Shown: positions 1-6,225, counted from the stretch's first letter. The stretch is 7,109 nucleotides of DNA from Acidimicrobiia bacterium (GCA_013815505.1 JACDGA010000093.1:1-7109); one strand, 5' to 3'. Notes: generated by a model from the sequence alone, not told the origin. Translations and numbers: made by a program.

Positions 1-2840
1 TGATCCTGCGGGCGAGCGTCACCGTGCGCGAGGTCGCCGTCGTTCGCGCCTACGCGAAGTACCTGCGCCAGATCGGATTCGCATTCAGCCAGTCGTACAT
101 CGAGTCGACGCTGCTCAGTCAGCCCGTCATCGTGCGCCAGCTCGTCGAGCTGTTCCGCGTGCGGTTCGACCCTGCCCTCACCGACCGTGCCGCCGCAGAT
201 GGTGTCCGCCAGCAGCTGCTGACGTCGCTCGACGCCGTACCCAGCCTCGACGAGGACCGCATCTGCCGTGCGTTCCTGATGCTGATCGAGGCAACGGTGC
301 GGACGAACGCATGGCGCGGACGGCCCGAGATCTCGTTCAAGTTCGATCCGAAGAAGGTCGCCGACCTCCCGCTGCCCCGGCCGGCGCACGAGATCTGGGT
401 CTGCGGTCCCGCCGTCGAGGGTGTGCACCTGCGCGGTGGAGCGATCGCTCGCGGCGGGCTGCGCTGGAGCGATCGCCGCGAGGACTTCCGCACCGAGGTG
501 CTCGGCCTGATGAAGGCGCAGATGACGAAGAACGCCGTCATCGTGCCGGTCGGGGCGAAGGGTGGCTTCGTCGTGAAGAACCCGCCGGCGGATCGCAACG
601 CGCTGCGCGACGTCGGCATCGACTGCTACCGCAAGTTCATCGGCGGGATGCTCGACATCACCGACAACATCGTCGCCGGCCAGATCGTGCACCCGCCCGA
701 CACCGTCCTCCATGACGGTGACGATCCCTACCTCGTCGTCGCCGCCGACAAGGGCACGGCGACGTTCAGCGACATCGCCAACGAGGTGTCCGCCAGCTAC
801 GACTTCTGGCTCGGCGACGCGTTCGCGTCAGGTGGCAGCGCCGGCTACGACCACAAGGCGATGGGCATCACGGCGAGAGGCGCGTGGGAGAGCGTTCGCC
901 GCCATGCGTCGATGCTCGGCAAGGACGCCGATCGTGACCCGATCAGCGTGGTCGGCGTCGGCGACATGTCGGGCGACGTGTTCGGCAACGGGATGTTGAT
1001 CTCGCCGAACATCCGCCTCCTCGCCGCCTTCGATCACCGCCACATCTTCATCGACCCCGACCCCGTCCCGATCGAGGCACACGCCGAACGGCGCCGGCTG
1101 TTCGAGCTCGCGCGCTCGTCGTGGGCGGACTACGACGAGCGTCTGATCTCCGCCGGCGGCGGGGTGTTCGGCCGTGACCTGAAGTCGCTGACGCTGTCCG
1201 ACGAGGCACGCAAGGCGCTCGGCATCAAGGACGACGCGCCGATGGCGCCGACGGAGGTGATCTCGGCGATCCTGCGAGCGCCCGTCGACCTGCTGTGGAA
1301 CGGCGGCATCGGGACGTACGTCAAGGCGTCGATCGAGTCGCACGCCGACGTCGGTGATCGCGCCAACGACGTGCTGCGGATCAACGGCAACGAGATCCGC
1401 GCCCGCATGGTCGGTGAGGGCGGCAACCTCGGTCTGACGCAGCTCGGTCGCATCGAGTACGACCTCAACGGCGGGCTGATCTACACCGACGCGATCGACA
1501 ACTCGGCGGGCGTCGACTGCTCGGACCACGAGGTCAACCTCAAGATCCTGCTCGACGGTCTCGTCACGGATGGCGAGCTGACGCTGAAGCAGCGCAACAC
1601 GTTGCTGGAGGAGATGACGAACGAGGTCGGCGCACTCGTGCTGGACGACAACAAGTCCCAGACGCTGGCGTTGCTGATCGCACGGCAGCAGTCGCTGCCG
1701 ATGGTCAACGTCCACGCCCGCTACATCACGCAGCTCGAGGCGGAGGGCTGGCTCGATCGTGGGCTCGAGTTCCTACCGAGCGACAAGCAGATCGCCGAGC
1801 GGCAGGCGACCGGCATGGGACTGTGCGCGCCGGAGTTCTCGGTGCTCATGGCGTACACGAAGAACGCCAACGTGGCAGAGACGATCCGCAGCGACCTTCC
1901 CGACGATCCCGTGCTGGAGAAGGATCTCCTGCGCTACTTCCCGACACCGCTGCGGGAGCAGTTCGGCGAAGCGATCGCACAGCATCGCTTGCGGAGGGAG
2001 ATCATCGCCACGCAGGTCGTCAACCAGATGGTGAACCTCTCGGGCATCTCCTACGACCACCGCATGACCGAGGAGACCGGCAGCGGCGTCGCCGAGGTGA
2101 CGAGAGGCTGGGTCGCAGCGCGCGAGATCATCGGGGTCGACAACCTGTGGGACGAGATCGAGGCGGTGCCCGAGCAGGTGCAGATGCAGACGCGCATCGA
2201 GCTGTTCCTCGAGTGCCGGCGGATGAACGAGCGCTCGTCACTGTGGCTGCTGCGCCATCGCCATCCACCGTTCGACATCGGTGCCGCCGTCGAGTACTTC
2301 AAGCCCGGCATGACCGAGCTCGCGACGGGGCTCGGGCCGTGCATCAAGGGCAGGATGGGCGAGGTTCTGGCGTCGCGCGAGGCGTCGCGGCTCGCAGCCG
2401 GCGTGCCAGAGGGTCTTGCCGAGCGCAGCGTGGTGTGGGGGTTGCTGCACACGGGTTTCGACCTCGTCGAGCTCGCCAACGCCAACGGAATCTCCCCGAT
2501 CGAGGCGGCGAAGGCGTACTGGGGCGTGTACGCCGAGCTCGACCTCCTCTGGCTGTGGGACGGGATCGGCGCGCTCCCGCGCTCTGACCGCTGGGAGAGC
2601 CAGGCCCGTTCGGCGCTGCGCGACGACCTGCTCAGCGCGATCGCGTCGCTCACCGGCATCGTGCTGCGGTCGTCCGACGGGTCGGTCGACACGTGGACGG
2701 CCAACAACCATCGCTCGGTCGCCCGCGTGCAGGCGATGTACCGCGAGATCCGCCGCGCCGAGAAGCTCGACGTCACGAACCTCTCCGTCGCCCTGCGCCA
2801 GCTCCGCAACCTCGCCCTCACCTCCGTCCAACCCACCTGA
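1..2840 (+). CDS. Large NAD-specific glutamate dehydrogenase, C-terminal part (5' end outside window)
   Basis: Catalyses NAD-linked oxidative deamination of glutamate to 2-oxoglutarate and ammonia in the cytoplasm. The frame is open to the left edge (first whole codon at nt 3) and reads family sequence before the GTG at nt 24 (ILRASVTVREV), so that GTG is internal and the gene is partial. Seen: the substrate-binding signature GGLRWSDRREDF (nt 453-488), the lysine-rich KAQMTKNAVIVPVGAKGGF stretch that follows it, a Rossmann-type NAD motif VVGVGDMSGDVFGNG (nt 948-992), then DLLWNGGIGTYVK and ARMVGEGGNLGLTQLGR, and a long helical C-terminal domain ending at TGA 2838-2840. This order matches the 115-180 kDa GDH class (about 1000-1650 aa) rather than the small hexameric enzymes. 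About 945 residues are present; if it is the 180-kDa type, some 650-700 N-terminal residues are missing. No frameshift is visible. A hairpin and a palindromic repeat follow the stop. Confidence 0.95.
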   Translation, partial: ILRASVTVREVAVVRAYAKYLRQIGFAFSQSYIESTLLSQPVIVRQLVELFRVRFDPALTDRAAADGVRQQLLTSLDAVPSLDEDRICRAFLMLIEATVRTNAWRGRPEISFKFDPKKVADLPLPRPAHEIWVCGPAVEGVHLRGGAIARGGLRWSDRREDFRTEVLGLMKAQMTKNAVIVPVGAKGGFVVKNPPADRNALRDVGIDCYRKFIGGMLDITDNIVAGQIVHPPDTVLHDGDDPYLVVAADKGTATFSDIANEVSASYDFWLGDAFASGGSAGYDHKAMGITARGAWESVRRHASMLGKDADRDPISVVGVGDMSGDVFGNGMLISPNIRLLAAFDHRHIFIDPDPVPIEAHAERRRLFELARSSWADYDERLISAGGGVFGRDLKSLTLSDEARKALGIKDDAPMAPTEVISAILRAPVDLLWNGGIGTYVKASIESHADVGDRANDVLRINGNEIRARMVGEGGNLGLTQLGRIEYDLNGGLIYTDAIDNSAGVDCSDHEVNLKILLDGLVTDGELTLKQRNTLLEEMTNEVGALVLDDNKSQTLALLIARQQSLPMVNVHARYITQLEAEGWLDRGLEFLPSDKQIAERQATGMGLCAPEFSVLMAYTKNANVAETIRSDLPDDPVLEKDLLRYFPTPLREQFGEAIAQHRLRREIIATQVVNQMVNLSGISYDHRMTEETGSGVAEVTRGWVAAREIIGVDNLWDEIEAVPEQVQMQTRIELFLECRRMNERSSLWLLRHRHPPFDIGAAVEYFKPGMTELATGLGPCIKGRMGEVLASREASRLAAGVPEGLAERSVVWGLLHTGFDLVELANANGISPIEAAKAYWGVYAELDLLWLWDGIGALPRSDRWESQARSALRDDLLSAIASLTGIVLRSSDGSVDTWTANNHRSVARVQAMYREIRRAEKLDVTNLSVALRQLRNLALTSVQPT

Positions 2841-2842
2841 GA

Positions 2843-2863
2843 GCAGCCAGCCCGCAGGGCTGC
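2843..2863 (+). terminator. Possible weak hairpin after the glutamate dehydrogenase stop
   Basis: Three nt after the stop, GCAGCC (2843-2848) can pair with GGCTGC (2858-2863). Alternatively CAGCCC (2848-2853) pairs with GGGCTG (2857-2862) around a GCA loop. No T tract follows. Actinobacterial terminators often lack one, so this could help end the GDH transcript, but the stem is short. The palindromic element at 2877-2923 is a stronger structure in the same gap. Confidence 0.3.
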
Positions 2864-2876
2864 GCTGGTCGCCACG

Positions 2877-2923
2877 GTCTGGGCGGGATCGCTTCCACCT
2901 GTCGCGAGGGATCCCGCCCAGAC
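2877..2923. repeat. 47-bp palindromic repeat element, copy 1
   Basis: A 14-bp perfect inverted repeat: GTCTGGGCGGGATC (2877-2890) and GATCCCGCCCAGAC (2910-2923) around a 19-nt loop. The same 47-bp unit occurs at 5287-5333 in the opposite orientation. I count 38/47 matches between copy 1 and the reverse complement of copy 2, including one run of 23 nt with only two differences. Both copies are intergenic. It resembles a REP/MITE-type dispersed element; as RNA it would form a strong hairpin that could end the GDH transcript. It lies about 20 nt upstream of the candidate gltX -10 box. Confidence 0.75.
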
Positions 2924-2944
2924 TCGTCGCAGCGGCGGCGCCGG

Positions 2945-2950
2945 TAGCGT
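2945..2950 (+). promoter_or_regulatory. Candidate -10 box for gltX (leaderless type)
   Basis: TAGCGT fits the TANNNT -10 pattern of high-GC actinobacteria and lies 9 nt before the gltX ATG. No Shine-Dalgarno sequence is visible between them. That geometry would put the transcript start at or next to the ATG, i.e. a leaderless mRNA. No convincing -35 is seen. Similar TANCGT boxes precede the hydrolase gene and tRNA-Glu. Confidence 0.45.
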
Positions 2951-2959
2951 GGATCGCCC

Positions 2960-4357
2960 ATGAGCGAGTCCCCGCGCCTGCGCTTCGCGCCCTCGCCGAC
3001 TGGGTACTTCCACGTCGGTGGAGCGAGGACGGCGCTCTACAACTGGGCGCTCGCCCGTCGCCTCGGTGGCACGTTCGTGCTGAGGATCGAGGACACCGAC
3101 GAGGCGCGCAACCGTCCGGAGTGGGTGACGGGGATCGTCGACGCCTTGGCGTGGATCGGCATCGACTCCGGCGACCCGGCGTTCGAGGGACCGCACTCGC
3201 AGCGTGCCAACGCTGCGTCGCACCTCGCCGTCGCGACGCAACTGTTCGAAGCCGGCAAGGCCTACTACTGCGACCTCACGGGTGACGAGATCCGCGCCCG
3301 CGCCGAGGCGAGTGGCAAGCCCGGGTACGACGGCTACTCACGCGACCGTGGGCTCGAGGCGGCGCCCGGGCGGGCGTTGCGATTCCGGGTGCCCGACGGC
3401 GAGACGGTGGTGCACGACCTCGTCCGCAGCGAGGTCCGCTTCGACAACGCCGACGTCGAGGACTTCGTGCTCGTGCGTGGCGACGGGTCGCCGATGTTCA
3501 TGCTCGCCAACGCCGTCGACGACATGACGATGGACATCACCCACGTCGTGCGCGCCGAGGAGCACCTCTCCAACACGCCGAAGCAGCAGATGTTGTGGAC
3601 CGCGCTCGGTCGGACGCCTCCCGTGTGGGCACACGTTCCGGTGCTCGTCAACGAGAAGCGTCAGAAGCTCTCGAAGCGCCGCGACAAGGTCGCGCTCGAG
3701 CAGTACCGCGACGCCGGCTACCTGCCAGAGGCGATGGTGAACTACCTCATGACGCTTGGCTGGGCGCCGTCGGGGGAGAGCGAGATCGTGCCGTGGTCGA
3801 CGATCGAGGCCGAGTTTCGGCTCGAGGACGTCAACCACGCACCTGCGTTCTTCGACGAGAAGAAGCTCGCGGCGTTCAACGGTGAGTACATCCGGGCGCT
3901 CCCGCCAGAGGAGTTCGTGCGGCGCTGCGTCCCGTTCCTGCCAGCCGAGTGGAATCCCCACCGGTTCGCCGAGATCGCCGAGCACGTGCAGTCCCGCGTG
4001 GTCACGCTCGCCGATGCGGCCCCGATGGTCGACTTCTTGTTCGTCGACGATCCCGACGTCGACGAGTCGTCGTGGACGAAGACGATGACGACGGACGTCG
4101 CTCGCCCGATCCTCGAGCGAGCGATCGAGGTGTACGGCGAGTGCCCATGGGACGCCGACACGCTGAAGACGACGCTCGAGGAGATCGGTACGGAGCTCGG
4201 CGTGAAGCTCGGCAAGGCCCAAGCACCGGTGCGGGTGGCCGTGACGGGTCGCACCGTCGGGCCGCCGTTGTTCGAGTCGCTCGAGGTGCTCGGTCGAGAC
4301 GAGACGTGCCGCCGGCTCGTCGCGTCACTGGAACGGATGGGTCCCGCTGGTGGATGA
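2960..4357 (+). CDS. gltX: Glutamyl-tRNA synthetase
   Basis: Class I aminoacyl-tRNA synthetase that joins glutamate to tRNA-Glu using ATP in the cytoplasm; where GlnRS is absent it also makes Glu-tRNA(Gln) for GatCAB. The 465-aa product has the full family length. Seen: the N-terminal FAPSPTGYFHVGGARTAL with the HIGH-type motif HVGG (residues 18-21), LRIEDTD (41-47), DDMTMDITHVVRAEEHLSNT (187-206) and the KMSKS-type loop KLSKR (236-240), followed by the helical anticodon-binding half. The zinc-site cysteines of E. coli GluRS are not conserved: only C104 is present in YYCDLTGDE, and YDGYSRDRGL (123-132) replaces the later ligands. The ATG at 2960 is chosen because MSESPRLRFAPSPTG starts as the family does and a -10 box lies just upstream. 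The stop overlaps the start of the next gene by 8 nt, suggesting one operon. Whether it is discriminating between the two tRNAs cannot be read with confidence. Confidence 0.97.
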   Translation: MSESPRLRFAPSPTGYFHVGGARTALYNWALARRLGGTFVLRIEDTDEARNRPEWVTGIVDALAWIGIDSGDPAFEGPHSQRANAASHLAVATQLFEAGKAYYCDLTGDEIRARAEASGKPGYDGYSRDRGLEAAPGRALRFRVPDGETVVHDLVRSEVRFDNADVEDFVLVRGDGSPMFMLANAVDDMTMDITHVVRAEEHLSNTPKQQMLWTALGRTPPVWAHVPVLVNEKRQKLSKRRDKVALEQYRDAGYLPEAMVNYLMTLGWAPSGESEIVPWSTIEAEFRLEDVNHAPAFFDEKKLAAFNGEYIRALPPEEFVRRCVPFLPAEWNPHRFAEIAEHVQSRVVTLADAAPMVDFLFVDDPDVDESSWTKTMTTDVARPILERAIEVYGECPWDADTLKTTLEEIGTELGVKLGKAQAPVRVAVTGRTVGPPLFESLEVLGRDETCRRLVASLERMGPAGG

Positions 4358-5081
4358 CGACGCCACGGTGGCGCTGCCGAGGACGTCGGCCGGGCATGCC
4401 CTCCGCCCAGCGTCCGGCGACGATGCCACCCCCGTCGGACTCGTCCGCCCCGTTCGCGTCTCGCGCCGGCGCCGGTCACCGCTGCGCCGCGTCGTGCTGT
4501 CGATCTCACTCGCAATGGTGGTAGTGCTCGGCTACTTCCTCGTGTCGCTCTATCAGGTGTGGTCGACGGGACGTGGCGACCAGTCGGCGCAGGCCGGATC
4601 GGTGGACGCCATCGTCGTGCTCGGAGCCGCGCAGTACGACGGCACGCCCTCACCGCAGCTCGCTGCCCGCCTCGATCACGTCGTCGAGCTGTGGCCGCAA
4701 GGCGTTGCGCCGATCGTGATCACCACGGGCGGCAGCCGGCCCGGCGACCGGTTCTCCGAGGCGGAGGCATCTGCCGCCTACCTCGTCGAGCGCGGCGTGC
4801 CGGCCGATGCGATCATCCAGGACCCCACCGGGTCGAACACCTTCGAGTCGCTCGAGGCCGTCGCCGTCGAGTTGGGTGAGCGCGGCGTCGATCGCGTGCT
4901 GATCGTCACCGACCCGTACCACGCGCTGCGCAGCCGCCTCATCGCCCAAGACGTCGGTCTCACGGCCTACGTCTCGCCGACGACCACCAGCGTCGTGCGC
5001 GGCGGCAAGTCGCTCGAGCGCCACCTCACCGAGGCCGGCGGCGTGGCGCTCGGGCGCATCGTCGGGTTCGATCGACTCTGA
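4350..5081 (+). CDS. Membrane-anchored YdcF/SanA-like (DUF218) family protein
   Basis: 243 aa. An Arg-rich cytoplasmic N-terminus (RVSRRRRSPLRR, residues 36-47) precedes one membrane helix (about 48-68), giving an N-in anchor with the C-terminal domain outside. The DUF218 fold follows: VDAIVVLGAAQYDG (85-98), IVITTGG (122-128), SEAEASAAYLVERGVP (136-151), then SNTFESL (162-168) and VTDPYHALRS (186-195), the usual order of conserved blocks. Family members such as E. coli SanA and YdcF are linked to envelope barrier function or nucleotide binding, but no reaction is firmly established, so I assign none. The start taken is GTG 4350, overlapping the gltX stop by 8 nt, which suggests translational coupling; GTG 4368 is an in-frame alternative, and the membrane helix is kept either way. 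The ATG at 4354 that overlaps the gltX stop is in another frame. Its function need not relate to tRNA charging. Confidence 0.85.
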   Translation: MDDDATVALPRTSAGHALRPASGDDATPVGLVRPVRVSRRRRSPLRRVVLSISLAMVVVLGYFLVSLYQVWSTGRGDQSAQAGSVDAIVVLGAAQYDGTPSPQLAARLDHVVELWPQGVAPIVITTGGSRPGDRFSEAEASAAYLVERGVPADAIIQDPTGSNTFESLEAVAVELGERGVDRVLIVTDPYHALRSRLIAQDVGLTAYVSPTTTSVVRGGKSLERHLTEAGGVALGRIVGFDRL

Positions 5082-5088
5082 TCGACGC

Positions 5089-5094
5089 TAGGCT
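5089..5094 (+). promoter_or_regulatory. Weak candidate -10 box for tRNA-Gln
   Basis: TAGGCT fits TANNNT and lies 46 nt before the tRNA. A very weak TTCGAT at 5067-5072 stands 16 nt upstream in the -35 position. A start about 7 nt downstream would place the 20-bp palindrome at 5102-5121 in the 5' leader of the precursor tRNA. The TAGGCT match may be chance. Confidence 0.25.
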
Positions 5095-5101
5095 CGCCCC
5101 C

Positions 5102-5121
5102 GCTCTCGGGCGCCCGAGAGC
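5102..5121. terminator. Perfect 20-bp palindrome between the DUF218 gene and tRNA-Gln
   Basis: GCTCTCGGGC (5102-5111) is followed directly by its exact reverse complement GCCCGAGAGC (5112-5121). The arms are 10 bp with no spacer. It lies 20 nt after the DUF218 stop and 19 nt before tRNA-Gln. No T tract follows. It could be a T-less terminator for the gltX operon, a hairpin in the tRNA leader, or a dimeric protein-binding site; position favours a terminator, while zero spacing and perfect symmetry also suit an operator. Confidence 0.5.
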
Positions 5122-5140
5122 ACCCATGGGACAACCCCAT

Positions 5141-5212
5141 TGGGGAGTGGTGTAATAGGCAACACAGCAGATTCTGGTTCTGTTATTAGGGGTTCGATTC
5201 CTCTCTCCCCAG
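5141..5212 (+). tRNA. trnQ: tRNA-Gln, anticodon CUG
   Basis: Folds as a standard 72-nt cloverleaf. The acceptor stem is TGGGGAG/CTCCCCA with a T1-A72 pair, and the D stem is GTGT/ACAC. The anticodon stem GCAGA/TCTGT (with a G-T closing pair) holds loop TTCTGGT, so the anticodon CTG (5174-5176) reads CAG. The T arm is AGGGG-TTCGATT-CCTCT. The discriminator is G73 at 5212. CCA is not encoded: the next bases are CTG, then five T (5216-5220). T1-A72 and G73 are typical of tRNA-Gln. Transcribed in the same direction as gltX. If the cell lacks GlnRS, this tRNA is a second substrate of the GluRS encoded upstream. Confidence 0.95.
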
Positions 5213-5286
5213 CTGTTTTTCTGGCGGGCTCGTCGTCCGCTGCGCTTTCTCCGCGGACCGCCTCCGAAGCGATCCGGCGAGCTGCC
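5213..5286. other. Intergenic DNA after tRNA-Gln
   Basis: Holds a five-T run (5216-5220) directly after tRNA-Gln and a 6-bp stem GTCCGC/GCGGAC with a 12-nt loop (about 5237-5260). No coding sequence on either strand looks real; open frames here are extensions or shadows. The AAGCGATCC near 5268 is also found inside the palindromic repeat, possibly a degraded trace of another copy. Confidence 0.35.
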
Positions 5287-5333
5287 GTCTGGGCGGTATT
5301 TCTCTCAGCAGTTGAAAGCGATCCCGCCCAGAG
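5287..5333. repeat. 47-bp palindromic repeat element, copy 2 (inverted relative to copy 1)
   Basis: TCTGGGCGG (5288-5296) pairs with CCGCCCAGA (5324-5332) across a 27-nt centre. It has the same length (47 bp) as the element at 2877-2923 and 38/47 identity when reversed. The half containing AGCGATCCCGCCCAGA is almost unchanged; the other half has drifted toward A/T (TATTTCTCTC). It lies downstream of both tRNA-Gln (plus) and the hydrolase gene (minus), so it sits between convergent transcripts. Confidence 0.75.
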
Positions 5334-5340
5334 CGGCCGA

Positions 5341-5370
5341 TGGGACGAATCCCACCCAGACGGTGGTGGG
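5341..5370 (-). terminator. Hairpins just past the hydrolase stop, containing a third half-copy of the repeat arm
   Basis: CCCACC (5351-5356) and GGTGGG (5365-5370) form a 6-bp stem immediately after the minus-strand stop codon. A second small stem, TGGGA-CGAA-TCCCA (5341-5354), overlaps it; on the minus strand it has a TTCG loop. ATCCCACCCAGAC (5349-5361) matches the arm of the 47-bp element with one change. The block may serve as a terminator for the hydrolase gene, though no T tract is present. Confidence 0.35.
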
Positions 5371-6168
5371 TCATTCGGGGGTGAGGAGGCGGCGGCGGAA
5401 GAGGTCGAGCACCTGATCGAGAGCGTCGCGTGTCGGGTGGCCGGGCTCGTCGACGAGGTGCTCGGTGAGCACGGAGTGCGCCAGTCGCGAGTTGCCATGC
5501 GGGTTGCCCGGCGACGAGTCGATCTCGACGGCAACGAATCGGTCGCCGAGCAGGCGTCGCAGCGACTCGAAGCGCTGTGGCGGGCACGTGCGGTCGTGCG
5601 TGAACCGAAGACCGAGCACGCACAGGTCGGGGTCCTGGTCGAAGCGGGCGACGACGGCGTCGAGGTCGCGGGGGCTGGCATGGACGTCGCGCTGTTGCGA
5701 GGGAGTGATCGCGAACGGCAGCGACGGTTGCGACAGCACCGGGGCGATCACCGAGGGGTCGGCCGCCATGCCGAGGGCGAAGTTGCCCGTGAAGCACATG
5801 CCGACGACGCCGACGCCGGGTCCGCCGCAGCGTCGATGGGCGTCGGCGGCGAGCGCCCTGCACCACGACACCGCAGGAGACGTCTCGCCCTTTGCCAGCA
5901 CAGCGAACTCGTTGGAGATGCACGCCGGCCCGAGCGAGCGCATCGCGTTGACCGCATTGAGGGGCGCACCGGGGACCCCGAACAGATGGGGGAGCACGGA
6001 CGTGCAGCCGAGCTCGACGACGCGGTCGGCGAACTCGATCACCTTCGGTGTGATGCCGGGCATCTCGGCGATCACGATCACCGCCGGCCCGGCGCCCCGC
6101 CGGTACACATCGCGGGTCTTGGCGTCGTGGTGGAACGTCGATCGTTCGTAGTGCTCGAGCCCGCTCAT
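5371..6168 (-). CDS. Dienelactone hydrolase family protein
   Basis: 265-aa alpha/beta hydrolase, cytoplasmic with no signal peptide. Dienelactone hydrolases open lactone rings in chlorocatechol breakdown, but many relatives act on other esters or are uncharacterised, so the substrate is unknown. Seen: VIVIAEMPGIT (residues 30-40) with the family Glu (E35), LPHLFG (59-64), and the nucleophile elbow VGMCFTGNFAL (122-132) with Cys125 where DLH has GxCxGG. LRFTHD (187-192) supplies the likely acid Asp192, and RLAHSVLTEHL (228-238) the likely His231. The start is ATG at 6168: the longer open frame runs back through tRNA-Glu and its extra 57 residues are translated tRNA and promoter sequence. A TACCGT box 7 nt upstream and no ribosome binding site suggest a leaderless transcript. 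It stands alone, divergent from tRNA-Glu, with no aromatic-degradation genes beside it. Confidence 0.88.
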   Translation of the reverse strand: MSGLEHYERSTFHHDAKTRDVYRRGAGPAVIVIAEMPGITPKVIEFADRVVELGCTSVLPHLFGVPGAPLNAVNAMRSLGPACISNEFAVLAKGETSPAVSWCRALAADAHRRCGGPGVGVVGMCFTGNFALGMAADPSVIAPVLSQPSLPFAITPSQQRDVHASPRDLDAVVARFDQDPDLCVLGLRFTHDRTCPPQRFESLRRLLGDRFVAVEIDSSPGNPHGNSRLAHSVLTEHLVDEPGHPTRDALDQVLDLFRRRLLTPE

Positions 6169-6175
6169 CGGCGGG

Positions 6176-6181
6176 ACGGTA
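6176..6181 (-). promoter_or_regulatory. Candidate -10 box for the hydrolase gene (leaderless type)
   Basis: On the minus strand TACCGT lies 7 nt before the chosen ATG, the spacing at which transcription would begin at the start codon. This supports the short start over the long open frame. It faces away from the tRNA-Glu promoter; the gap between the hydrolase start and the tRNA is only 72 nt. Confidence 0.45.
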
Positions 6182-6219
6182 GCCGCCGGCGCCCCGCCAC
6201 GAAGTCGCACGAGCACTGG

Positions 6220-6225
6220 TATCGT
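6220..6225 (+). promoter_or_regulatory. Candidate -10 box for tRNA-Glu
   Basis: TATCGT matches TANNNT. Initiation about 7 nt downstream would give a precursor leader of roughly 9 nt before the tRNA at 6241. No clear -35 is seen about 17 nt upstream. The box resembles those of gltX (TAGCGT) and the hydrolase (TACCGT). Confidence 0.45.

Noticed and set aside
24..26. GTG as the true start of the glutamate dehydrogenase
   Set aside because: Upstream codons to the window edge are open and match the family; a start here would leave a truncated enzyme without its N-terminal region.
828..1715. Minus-strand open frame of 295 codons inside GDH
   Set aside because: Antisense to conserved GDH catalytic sequence, Val/Asp/Arg-rich, no domain seen.
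2841..2959. Possible T-box or riboswitch leader ahead of gltX
   Set aside because: The gap is only 119 nt, contains the palindromic repeat, and the likely -10 box lies 9 nt before ATG, leaving no leader; no T-box motif is seen.
2051..3241. Minus-strand open frame of 396 codons across the GDH-gltX junction
   Set aside because: It spans two well-supported plus-strand genes and the repeat element, shows no recognisable motif, and has shadow-frame composition.
3338..4653. Minus-strand open frames (294 and 303 codons) opposite gltX and the DUF218 gene
   Set aside because: Overlapping shadows of strongly supported genes, with no motif or plausible start signal.
5070..5086. Direct repeat GATCGAC, 10-nt period, over the DUF218 stop codon
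   Set aside because: Only 7 bp twice, partly coding, and GATCG is very frequent in this DNA; too weak to call an operator.
5123..5130. Palindrome CCCATGGG
   Set aside because: Eight bases, expected by chance at this composition; no separate role assigned.
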